Shown here in pieces: positions 1 to 11,308 of a stretch of 64,000 nucleotides of DNA. A program made the position numbers and the translations under genes. How positions within the stretch are numbered: the stretch's first letter is position 1; the number at the start of each line of letters is the position of its first letter. The DNA comes from Antedon bifida (taxonomy: Eukaryota; Echinodermata; Crinoidea; Comatulida; Antedonidae), in contig OY727102.1 of NCBI GenBank assembly GCA_963402885.1, positions 1-64,000 on the forward strand, written 5' to 3'. The notes below the pieces were generated by a model. That model had not been told where the DNA came from, made no database searches, and saw only the letters and a list, made by a program, of their open reading frames with translations.

Positions 1-1526
1 CCTAAACCTAACCCCTAAACCCTAAACCCTAAACCCCTAACCCTAACCCTAAACCCTAACCCCTAACCCCTAACCCCCTAAACCCCTAAACCCTAACCCT
101 AACCCCTAACCCTAACCCCTAAACCCTAACCCTAACCCTAACCCTAAACCCCTAACCCTAAACCCTAACCCCTAAACCCCTAAACCCTAAACCCTAACCC
201 TAACCCTAACCCTAACCCTAACCCTAACCCTAACCCTAACCCTAACCCTAACCCTAACCCTAACCCTAACCCTAACCCTAACCCTAACCCTAACCCTAAC
301 CCTAACCCTAACCCTAACCCTAACCCTAACCCTAACCCTAACCCTAACCCTAACCCTAACCCTAACCCTAACCCTAACCCTAACCCTAACCCTAACCCTA
401 ACCCTAACCCTAACCCTAACCCTAACCCTAACCCTAACCCTAACCCTAACCCTAACCCTAACCCTAACCCTAACCCTAACCCTAACCCTAACCCTAACCC
501 TAACCCTAACCCTAACCCTAACCCTAACCCTAACCCTAACCCTAACCCTAACCCTAACCCTAACCCTAACCCTAACCCTAACCCTAACCCTAACCCTAAC
601 CCTAACCCTAACCCTAACCCTAACCCTAACCCTAACCCTAACCCTAACCCTAACCCTAACCCTAACCCTAACCCTAACCCTAACCCTAACCCTAACCCTA
701 ACCCTAACCCTAACCCTAACCCTAACCCTAACCCTAACCCTAACCCTAACCCTAACCCTAACCCTAACCCTAACCCTAACCCTAACCCTAACCCTAACCC
801 TAACCCTAACCCTAACCCTAACCCTAACCCTAACCCTAACCCTAACCCTAACCCTAACCCTAACCCTAACCCTAACCCTAACCCTAACCCTAACCCTAAC
901 CCTAACCCTAACCCTAACCCTAACCCTAACCCTAACCCTAACCCTAACCCTAACCCTAACCCTAACCCTAACCCTAACCCTAACCCTAACCCTAACCCTA
1001 ACCCTAACCCTAACCCTAACCCTAACCCTAACCCTAACCCTAACCCTAACCCTAACCCTAACCCTAACCCTAACCCTAACCCTAACCCTAACCCTAACCC
1101 TAACCCTAACCCTAACCCTAACCCTAACCCTAACCCTAACCCTAACCCTAACCCTAACCCTAACCCTAACCCTAACCCTAACCCTAACCCTAACCCTAAC
1201 CCTAACCCTAACCCTAACCCTAACCCTAACCCTAACCCTAACCCTAACCCTAACCCTAACCCTAACCCTAACCCTAACCCTAACCCTAACCCTAACCCTA
1301 ACCCTAACCCTAACCCTAACCCTAACCCTAACCCTAACCCTAACCCTAACCCTAACCCTAACCCTAACCCTAACCCTAACCCTAACCCTAACCCTAACCC
1401 TAACCCTAACCCTAACCCTAACCCTAACCCTAACCCTAACCCTAACCCTAACCCTAACCCTAACCCTAACCCTAACCCTAACCCTAACCCTAACCCTAAC
1501 CCTAACCCTAACCCTAACCCTAACCC
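1..1526. repeat. Telomere, CCCTAA (TTAGGG) array
   Basis: Perfect hexamer CCCTAA repeats run from about 190 to 1526, in the orientation expected for the left end of a chromosome (G-rich strand running 3' toward base 1). The first 190 bases are irregular, mixing CCCTAA, CCCTAAA and CCCCTAA. TTAGGG is the usual metazoan telomere repeat. Confidence 0.97.
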
Positions 1527-2330
1527 TATACCCCTATACCTAACCCTATACCCCTATACCCCTATACCCCTATACCCCTATACCCCTATACCCCTATACC
1601 CCTATACCCCTATACCCCTATACCCCTATACCCCTATACCCCTATACCCCTATACCCCTATACCCCTATACCCCTATACCCCTATACCCCTATACCCCTA
1701 TACCCCTATACCCCTATACCCCTATACCCCTATACCCCTATACCCCTATACCCCTATACCCCTATACCCCTATACCCCTATACCCCTATACCCCTATACC
1801 CCTATACCCCTATACCCCTATACCCCTATACCCCTATACCCCTATACCCCTATACCCCTATACCCCTATACCCCTATACCCCTATACCCCTATACCCCTA
1901 TACCCCTATACCCCTATACCCCTATACCCCTATACCCCTATACCCCTATACCCCTATACCCCTATACCCCTATACCCCTATACCCCTATACCCCTATACC
2001 CCTATACCCCTATACCCCTATACCCCTATACCCCTATACCCCTATACCCCTATACCCCTTTACCCCTATACCCCTTTACCCCTATACCCCTTTACCCCTT
2101 TACCCCTTTACCCCTATACCCCTATACCCCTATACCCCTATACCCCTTTACCCTTTACCCTTTACCCTTTACCCTTTACCCTTTACCCTTTACCCTTTAC
2201 CCTTAACCCTTAACCCTTTACCCTTAACCCTTAACCCTTTACCCTTAACCCTTTACCCTTAACCCTTTACCCTTTACCCTTTACCCTTTACCCTTTACCC
2301 TTTACCCTTTACCCTTTACCCTTTACCCCT
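1527..2330. repeat. Proximal telomere-variant blocks (CCCCTATA, CCCTTTA, CCCTTAA)
   Basis: The hexamer array changes abruptly to an octamer CCCCTATA repeated about 65 times (to about 2050). It then passes through mixed CCCCTTTA/CCCCTATA to a heptamer CCCTTTA with interspersed CCCTTAA, ending at about 2330. Each block is homogeneous, so each probably arose by local amplification of a mutated telomeric unit. Confidence 0.9.
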
Positions 2331-3177
2331 TCTCTGCGTATACCCGGTAAACAAACGTCGTTGAAATACGTATACCCGGTAATACCGGGTATGGGCAAAA
2401 CAATTATTTAATCGTATTTGCCTATAATATATAGCACCCTCTATATTCTTTCGATGAACTTGAATATTTTTGCAAGTCATTAAAAAAATTTTCCAGCAAA
2501 AAAAACGGCCCTCTATAGTTGTATTATCGTCTTGAAAATAATGCGCCCTCTATAGTTAATTAATTAATTAATTATATATAGTATAGTATATATAATAGTA
2601 TTTCTATCTTGGAAAGTTGTTTTGAGTAGCGTAATGGCGGCAATTTTGAAAGTAACAAAAATTTACCAGCCCCAATAGGTCAACATCGTGTTTATCACAA
2701 CACCCCAAAAAAAAATTCTGAAACAATAGTTAGATTTGTACTATAGTGAATTTTTGGAAACTGTCATTATTTTCACGATTTTGCCCCAAAACTTTGATTT
2801 GTGCATAATTTTTATAAAACAATCACAATAATTCAATTTTTTTTTATATTTTTATTTGTTATACGTATCTTCATCAATATCCAGTTGGAAAAACGTATTC
2901 CATAAGAATTCTTATAAAAAATATAGTTTTTATCATTGATTCGATAAAAAACAAGAAATCCAAAATACCTGTAATGACGTCACATGACGTCATCAATATG
3001 CAAATTACTTTTTTTTTTATACCTAACTGTAGACTAACCCTTTGCCCATCACACACCACAAAAATAATTACACAATTATCTCAATTAGTATTTTTTTGCA
3101 ATTTATTAAAATATCATATGTTTTTCTTAAATATATATTACGCACAGAGGTAGGAATAATGCTCCGCAGTGAAAGGG
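2331..3177. other. AT-rich unique spacer between telomere-like blocks
   Basis: I see no gene here. It contains an imperfect palindromic stretch at 2337-2396 (TACCCGGTA-type motifs) and runs of ATTA and TATA. Short open frames have no recognisable domain. Confidence 0.6.
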
Positions 3178-3318
3178 TTAACCCTTTACCCTTAACCCTT
3201 TACCCTTAACCCTTTACCCTTAACCCTTTACCCTTAACCCTTTACCCTTTACCCTTTACCCTTTACCCTTTACCCTTTACCCTTTACCCTTTACCCTTTA
3301 CCCTTAACCCTTAACCCT
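3178..3318. repeat. Interstitial telomere-variant block (CCCTTAA/CCCTTTA)
   Basis: About 140 bp of the same CCCTTAA/CCCTTTA heptamers found at 2150-2330, separated from them by about 850 bp of non-repeat DNA. The orientation is the same, consistent with an insertion or duplication inside a former variant telomere. Confidence 0.9.
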
Positions 3319-4880
3319 GGCAAATGGTCAATAGTAGGTCAAGGGTGATCGATTCATACCAAAATATTTAGAAAAAATTAAGCAGGTCAAGTGTTATAAC
3401 GTTCATAAAGCCAGTTACTTATTTGCCGTAGAGGGCGTAGATGCAAAAAAGTTCGCGGAATGGTAGAGTAGGTCAAGGGTCATCGATCTATACCAAAATA
3501 TTTTGAAAAAATTAAGTAGGTCAAGTGTTATAACATTCGTAAAGCCAGTTACTTATTCGCAGCAGGGGCGTAGACGCAAAAAAGTTCGCGGAACTAGGGT
3601 GGCAAATGGTAAAGTAGGTCAAGGGTGATCGATTCATACCAAAATATTTTGAAAACATTAAGCAGGTCAAGTGTTATAACGTTTGTAAAAGCCAGTTACT
3701 TATTCGCCGTAGAGGGCGTAGACGCAAAAAAGTTTGCGGAACTGGGGTGGCAAATGGTAAAGTAGGTCAAGGGTGATCGATTCATACCAAAATATTTTGA
3801 AAACATTAAGTAGGTCAAGTGTTATAACGTTTGTAAAAGCCAGTTACTTATTCGCCGTAGAGAGCGTAGATGCCAAAAAGTTCGCGGAACTGGGGTGGAA
3901 AATGGTAAAGTAGGTCAAGGGTGATCGATCCATACCAACAAATTTTGAAAAAATTAAGTAGGTCATGTGTTATAACGTTTGTAAATCCAGTTACTTATTC
4001 GCCGTAGAGGGCGTAGACGCAAAAAAGTTCGCGGAACTGGGGTGGCAAATGGTAGAGTAGGTCAAGGGTGATCGATTCATACCAAAATATTTAGAAAAAA
4101 TTAAGCAGGTCAAGTGTTATATCGTTCATAAAGCCAGTTACTTATTCACCGTAGAAGGCGTAGATGCAAAAAAGTTCGCGGAATGGTAGAGTAGGTCAAG
4201 GGTCATCGATCTATACCAAAATATTTTGAAAAAATTAAGTAGGTCAAGTGTTATAACATTCGTAAAGCCAGTTACTTATTCGCAGCAGGGGCGTAGACGC
4301 AAAAAAGTTCGCGGAACTAGGGTGGCAAATGGTAAAGTAGGTCAAGGGTGATCGATTCATACCAAAATATTTTGAAAACATTAAGTAGGTCAAGTGTTAT
4401 AACATTCGTAAAGCCAGTTACTTATTCGCAGCAGGGGCGTAGACGCAAAAAAGTTCGCGGAACTAGGGTGGCAAATGGTAAAGTAGGTCAAGGGTGATCG
4501 ATTCATACCAAAATATTTTGAAAACATTAAGTAGGTCAAGTGTTATAACGTTTGTAAAAGCCAGTTACTTATTCGCCGTAGAGAGCGTAGATGCCAAAAA
4601 GTTCGCGGAACTGGGGTGGAAAATGGTAAAGTAGGTCAAGGGTGATCGATCCATACCAACAAATTTTGAAAAAATTAAGTAGGTCATGTGTTATAACGTT
4701 CATAAAGCCAGTTACTTATTCACCGTAGAGGGCGTAGATGCAAAAAAAAATTCGCGGAACTAGGGTGGAAAATGGTAGAGTAGGTCAAGGGTCATCGATC
4801 TATAGCAAAATATTTTGAAAATATGAAGTAGGTCAAGTGTTATAACGTTCATAAAAGCTAGTTACTTATTCGCCGTAGAG
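3319..4880. repeat. 147-bp subtelomeric satellite, about 11 units
   Basis: Tandem units are recognised by GTAGGTCAAGGGTGATCGAT at about 3334, 3468, 3614, 3762, 3910 and 4057 and onward, spaced mostly 146-148 bp with one 134-bp unit. Units share the segments GCCAGTTACTTATTC and GTTCGCGGAACT. A longer block (about 3319-3660) reappears almost unchanged near 4042-4380, indicating a higher-order duplication. The last unit decays near 4880. Confidence 0.9.
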
Positions 4881-5081
4881 GGCGTAAATGCATAAAATGT
4901 TATTGAACTTTGACCGGAAGAAGTAGAGGAGGTCAAGGCTAACATGTTGATGGAATAACAACTCAATAAGACAGTTATTACGTATTAAAATCTGTTTTTA
5001 AAAAATATTTGTGACTGTCCCTTTAATTGAATTTGAATAAGGAACTAGGAACTAGTAACCAACTTCAGACTTCCCATGTAT

Positions 5082-5480
5082 TTCAGAGCGAAGATCTCTT
5101 TTTGTATGGTTATATCCAATGTCGTCAGTGGTTCGAGACCTACAGATGAAAAAACACAGGACACTTAACCTTTTCTTTTATTTACTGAAAGCTATGTTTA
5201 TCGGGTAAATATTAACTTCTACTTTCAACGAGCCTAGTAGCTCAGAGGGAAGACCCATGTCTTTCGGTATGGTGACCCACTGTCGTCAGTGGTTCGAGTA
5301 CGAAGTACCAACACGGACCAGAAACACGGGATGGAAATAGAGTTATCACTGACGGAGTGACAATCGGCGAGTGATAAAAACAAGGGATGGAAACGGAGTA
5401 GGGCTTGGCACTAACGAATGTGAAAAATGGAAAGAATCGGCGAGTGATACCACACGCGGTAGTAAGGACAAGTTAGAAAG
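5082..5480 (+). mobile_element. tRNA-derived SINE-like sequence with partial second copy
   Basis: A tRNA-like head at about 5229-5300 has an A-box-like TAGCTCAGAGGG and a B-box-like GGTTCGAGTAC, followed by a non-tRNA body. A more decayed head lies at 5085-5150 and shares TGTCGTCAGTGGTTCGAG. These are RNA polymerase III promoter elements typical of tRNA-derived SINEs. The acceptor stem does not close, so this is not a tRNA gene. Confidence 0.6.
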
Positions 5481-5559
5481 GCCCAGAAAGTAGGGCCACT
5501 CACGGATGTGACACGAAGACGGAATCTGTGAGAGTATGTGAGATAAGGGAGTTATATAA

Positions 5560-7235
5560 TTGTATTAATATGTGTACAGGAAATATTATATTTAACTTTG
5601 CAGATGATACCAATGACCTTAGCAATCTTATTATATATATTTGATGTGGGGTTTCCAGCTTAAATTTTCGTTTATAACAATAAAATAAAAGAAAGTAATA
5701 TTTTCCAATCTTTGTAGGTTTGTACCAATAATTTTTATGGGAAAATGTTGTCTCGGTATTACAATTCTTGTTGTTGCTAGGCCTAAGATATTTTCTATGT
5801 TAATGTTTTGATGTTTTTGTGATTTGTGATATCTGTGTTTGAATAATAGAAAGTGGTATCATCAGCGTAGGAAAATACTAACATTACATATTATATCATT
5901 TACATATAGTAGGAATAGTGGGCATAAAATTGACCCATGTGGTACCCCACATTTGATTTCTGATAGAATTGATTGATTATTATTTATGCATACATATTGT
6001 TCTACCTTTCAATTAATTTGTGAACCATTCAAGACAAGTACCTCTAATAATGTAATGATGAATATTTTTTATCAAAATGTCATGATTCACATTTACGTCA
6101 AAAGCTTTTGATAGATTCATAAAAACACCGGCAAGAATTGTATTGGATTCGAAGGATAAGAGACGTATATCTTTAATTAGTTCAAGCGCGGCATGCGTGG
6201 TTGGTGTTTAGCACGAAACCCATATTGGTTGGGTTTAACATTTTAAATTTGGTTAGATATTCATAGACTCTATTAAGCATTTACTTTTCAAAGATTTTTT
6301 TAAAATACGGGTAAAACTGATATCGGACGCTAATTTGTAATTTCATCAATTTTTCCTTTTTTTAGACAGGAATAATTTGCAATTGTATGTAGCCCTAGTT
6401 GTTGAGCTACATTGTAAATGTAATGTTGTGTTTCAATGATAATGTCAATATCAATATTATTTGATTACGCATGTGCATCATGGTATTCTATATAAAACAA
6501 AAGTAAAAGAATATTATAAGCCATGCAGAATAACATGGTTGGTTATAATTTTAAATGAAGGGCCTAGAACCCATGTTGGACAAAATTAAGACTTTTGAAT
6601 GATGAAAATTAAACACTGTTCATAAAATTGTACTTAAATTACTCATCGTATTTGAACGCCAACTTTAAACAAGTTTGCGATCAATATAATCACAGTACAC
6701 GTCAAAGTGGTGTAAAATTTATCCCACCAATAACGTCAAAAACTATCGACTGTACGTTTTATGCCTCAGCCATACGCGAATGGAATAAAATTCCTTGCGT
6801 TATAAAAAAAAATACACGAAGTTATCGCTGCCTTCACAAAACTAGTTTAAGACCACTTATCGTCGCATAGAAAACTGGATGAATTTAATTCTTTTTTTAA
6901 GCTTTAGTGTAATTAGTATTAGTTTATTTCAGGACCGCAACGGAAATAAACCTGTGTAATTGGTTTTTTCAAAATCAATTTTAATACTTTTACATTTTTA
7001 TGACTCTTTTTTAACGCATATTTTATTGTTATTTTACCCTTACTTTTCTGTTTTACCTTTATCATTATTTAGATGTAATTTTTATAATTTTTAGTGCTTT
7101 ATTCTTTTAACACTTCTTCCGGATTTACTTTTTTTATTCTGTTTTAGCAATTTTATACTTTTTAAATATTTTGAATTGTGTATATATAATGTATTGTATT
7201 TGAAATTTGTGATTTTGACGAAATAAATGAATGAA
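5560..7235. mobile_element. Decayed non-LTR retrotransposon (LINE) fragments in opposite orientations
   Basis: The minus strand of about 5640-6330 translates, with stops, into reverse-transcriptase pieces: AFDVNVNHDIL, GVPHGSIL-like and YADDTTFYY (catalytic YADD near 5860). On the plus strand, 6628-6870 encodes an 80-residue stretch like the C-terminal tail of CR1/RTE/Jockey-type polymerases (TRQSGVKFIPP, then a W-N-P segment). A further plus-strand FADDTNDL lies near 5603. The fragments end near 7235 in an AATAAATGAATGAATC tail. An inverted 5' part followed by a sense 3' part fits a 5'-inversion insertion. It is not functional. Confidence 0.65.
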
Positions 7236-8205
7236 TCGGGGGTGATTTGTTCTTCATTCATTTATTTATTATACCATGGTATGTGGGATAGTCTTTGCTT
7301 AACATTGGTGGTAAGTCTAGTAATGCTCTGTGTAGTTCAGTATCCTCATTTTCATGTATTACTGTATACGTCCGTCTTTATAAGTAAAATAATATCGTCA
7401 GTGTGTATTTTATCTACGTGCACATCGTTAGCGTTTTGGTATTTGATGGCTTTACCCATATTGTAAAAATACTGGAAATTGGGCTCCGTGGTAGATATCT
7501 GTATTTGCTTGGCATTCGATCCATGACCTATATAGTCCCAGATTTTCTACCCTTTTCCTTTCTTTTTACTTGATTTGTCTGCCATAACGCTATCGTGCTT
7601 GCTTGTGTATTTGCATATAAATGAATAGTGGTACGATTTCTATAGGCAGAAGAAAATATATATTATGTGTTGCCTAGCACAACAACGCTTCGCTCTGATT
7701 GGCCGATTTAAAGGCCGAAGAGACGCGGTATTATTGTCCTAACCCTAACCCTAGGTATAGTCCTTATGGTGTACAAGCTTTGTCTATCCGTGGGCCTAGG
7801 TGTAGAAGGTCTTAATCACTTAAATCTAGTAATTTTCTGTAATAAAAAAAAGTGTTACTTTCCTTTATTTGAGTTCCTTGTTCATTACTAGTAAATCCAT
7901 ATCCCAATAAAAGTCCAAAAGGTGTAAAATAACATAAATAAACGGGAGCTGATTTTGTCCACTATTAACTGCTATCATACATCCAACATATTGAACTTGA
8001 AGGGCTACTTCATTTTTAAAATTGAAAAAAATGGATTTGCACACAGTCATCGCATCGGACATCGTGCAATGTGTTTTGCACACAGTATGTACCATAACAA
8101 ATGAAACTAGATTTAATTCATCACTATGACGAATTATAGGTTATATGCATTGATTTAAATAAAAATAAAGGCCACCAAGCCATACACTTGAATAAAAGTT
8201 GAGGA
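7236..8205. other. Gene-poor DNA with a short interstitial telomere
   Basis: No coding region is supported. Three CCCTAA units sit at about 7738-7755, probably a relic of break repair or old telomere. Short open frames lack any known motif. Confidence 0.55.
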
Positions 8206-8700
8206 AATAATCGTGTAGTAACCACATTGGTGCAGATAGATTATTACATACCACCACAATGAATCAATGAATACTTTGTTACTATGATGACATCACCAAA
8301 TAATCGTGTAGTAACCACTTTGGTGCAGATAGATTATTACATACCACCACAATGAAACAATGAATACTTGTTTACTATGATGACATCACCAAATAATCGT
8401 GTAGTAACCACATATAGTACAGGGATTTTTTCAAAAATGGCCAAAATATCGACTTTTTAAAATTCACTTATTATGCAATAATATTGCCATATATGCACAT
8501 ATAATGCATTACCAACATCTTATAGAGTCATAGTAACCAGTTATATAAAAAAATAAAAGGGTTGAAATTTTGTCATTTTTCGAAAATTTCCCTGTACTGG
8601 GATTTTTTCAAAAATGGCCAAAATATTGACTTTTTAAAATTCTATTTTTATGCAATAATATGCGCATATATTGCATTATCCTCATCAAAATATTTTGAAT
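8206..8700. repeat. 93-bp direct repeat, then a second repeat pair
   Basis: A 93-bp unit beginning AATAATCGTGTAGTAACCAC starts at 8206, 8299 and 8392 (partial). A second pair sharing GATTTTTTCAAAAATGGCC follows at about 8424 and 8600. Confidence 0.8.
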
Positions 8701-9133
8701 TAACATGAACAGAAAGTTTTCGAAAAAAGGAGTCTTACTTAACAATATTTTCTAGCATTATTATAAACAAAAGTACAATTAGAGTAAAGGGTAATAATAA
8801 TGATGATACAATTGAAAGCATCAGTTATTGCATAACATTACGATCTAAGGATAAGTTGTGTAGAAATGTTTTTTTTAAACATTAGTGGTAGTATTTCTGG
8901 TCCTCTTTTAACTAAATGTTTTATTACAATAAATGTAAATAGGCCTATGTATATTTCGAACAATTTGATACATTTAAATTTACAATTTAAGTTTCTACGC
9001 CCAGTTCTTACGGAGATATGAAGATGTCCTGGTATGTAGGTCAAAGATTAGAAATTGAATTTCTCATCAATTTTGACTAAAATGCCCCATTAAACTGAAT
9101 ATTAATGCATGTCTTCTGAACATTTTGAGACTT

Positions 9134-9320
9134 ACTGTGACCAGTGGTAATACCTAGTTGTGACCAGTGGTAATATTACCTAGTTGTGACCAGTGGTAAT
9201 ATTACCTAGTTGTGACCAGTGGTAATATTACCTAGTTGTGACCAGTGGTAATATTACCTAGTTGTGACCAGTGGTAATATTACCTAGTTGTGACCAGTGG
9301 TAATATTACCTAGTTGTGGC
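9134..9320. repeat. 26-bp minisatellite, 7 units
   Basis: The unit contains TGTGACCAGTGGTAATATTA. Seven copies of GACCAGTGG are spaced 23 bp once and 26 bp thereafter. Confidence 0.9.
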
Positions 9321-11308
9321 AAATGGTCGCTAAAATTTAAAAATCTCTTGGTGTTTGGTCTTCCTAATATTTTACCTAACCTTTCACCACATTTTCAAAA
9401 TGTTTAACCAAGCCAAAAATGATTGTTTGACCACCCTTAACTAATTTCTGAAGTCACATTCTCTGGAACTCAAATTATATATGAAAGTTGACTAGCTACT
9501 AGAGTAATTATTAATATTGTATTATGTCATGTTTGTTTATATGTCATTAATATTATCTAAATGATTGTTTATGAAATAAAAATAAAATTGAACAAATTTA
9601 AGTTGGGATCTCAAATAGATATTTTTAATCTAATGAGAAAATACTTAATACTTATACATTTAATACATGTTAGTCTGTGGTAAAAAGTACAATAACTCAA
9701 CTACACTCAGCATTTTTAATATTTCTGTAAAATTGAAAGAAACAAAATATAATTATACAAAATATTGTAATATTGTCAATTAGTTTTAAGATTTATAATC
9801 TGTCTGCAGATAAAGAACAAATTAATAAAAAAAAAACACACACTTTACTCACTTATAAAATGCAGTAAGAAGGTATAGGACTATGTTAAACTTATTATGA
9901 ACATATCTAGAAATGTATGAACATTATCAAACATTTAATGATACGTTTTGGTATAAATTACAAGTCATTAGACAAAGCTATCGGTATAGTATAGTAGTAT
10001 TTTAGCTAACTGCCTTCATTTTAGTGTCTTTTTACAAAAACATATTTAAATTAAAAGTAGCTGAAAATTCCTTCTATTAATACAATTCTACATATTATTA
10101 TTATTATTATTATTATTATATTAAAATATTACTATTACTGTATTGTTTGTGTGTGAAGTAAATATATATTCATATACATAATAGTAGGTTTGCTGTCATG
10201 GATCACCAGTGTGTAATACATATTACATTTTGATCGTGTAAAAATAAAAGTCATCACAGTCAGTAATTGTGTAACAAATAAGCTTGCCAGCTATTAGTTT
10301 GATAAACAATGATTTACTTTCATGTGAGAGTCACATGACAGAGTCACATGACAGCAAACATAATAATCAAGTAGTAACAATTCAATAAAAAAGAAACAAA
10401 TATTAAAAACTACTTGTGAAAATATAGCAAACATCAAAAATAGTTTACAAGTGAATAGTAATATGTTTGGGAATTATTTGAATAATATAATTGTTACTTG
10501 CTCTACTAAACCTATTAATGCAAATATACAAATCACCACTTGCAACTCCTTGTAAATCTCTGTGTAGTTGAAACACATCATAGATATAACGACAGGCAAT
10601 TATGCTGTACAGATATGGTATGGTAGTTTGTTCATCTCAATTTTAGTATTTTCAAAACGTTGTATGTTAACATTAAATATCCAAAATGCCTCAAAAGCAA
10701 TCAAATTTGAACAAATGTTGATAATCATTTGTTAATGTGAACTGGATGAAGAAACTAATGTTGGACTAATGATGTTAAGATTTCAAATATTGTAGTAAAA
10801 AAAAAAACCTGTTTGTACATGAACTTGCTATTCCCAATGTGATTGACATAGCAATAGTATACCAACAATTCCAATACACTATTCTGTAAATTAACCAACC
10901 AATTTATTATATTTATTTAGTATTGTCTTTTAAATAATAATAAAAAAGGTTGGCTAATAGTACAATTTTGGTTTGAACAGTGGCAATATTTTAACATTAA
11001 GCCATGCGAGCGATAACTAGATTTTACTTATTACTCCCTATATAAACTTATATGTACATGTCTGTAGCGTTCTGTTTACATGATTTGGGCAATAATATCC
11101 ATCCTACCAGGTTTATCATTAATAAGTCTTCAAATTGTTGATGGATCTGTACATACAAGTGTCTTGCGCAGGTCTGGTCGGCTAAATAGTGCGATGAGTC
11201 TGCTTCATATCTATAATCTCTCAATGACATTGCTCTATTGTAATGCCTTAATGTTTTACAGTCATCAAATAAATGTCACATAGACTAATAAATTATGTCA
11301 TAAATCAG
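9321..11308. other. AT-rich DNA downstream of RAB10 (probable 3' UTR and flank)
   Basis: No ORF with a recognisable domain was found. The stretch follows the RAB10 stop codon on the minus strand, so its right-hand part is likely 3' UTR. The polyadenylation site cannot be fixed from sequence alone. An ATT microsatellite lies at about 10096-10120. Confidence 0.45.

Noticed and set aside
5229..5305. A tRNA gene
   Set aside because: A and B boxes are present, but the acceptor stem and anticodon arm do not form properly; it is better read as a SINE head.
7227..11283. Several 60-80 codon ORFs
   Set aside because: They show no domain, no splice-compatible partners and AT-driven composition; chance ORFs are the simpler explanation.
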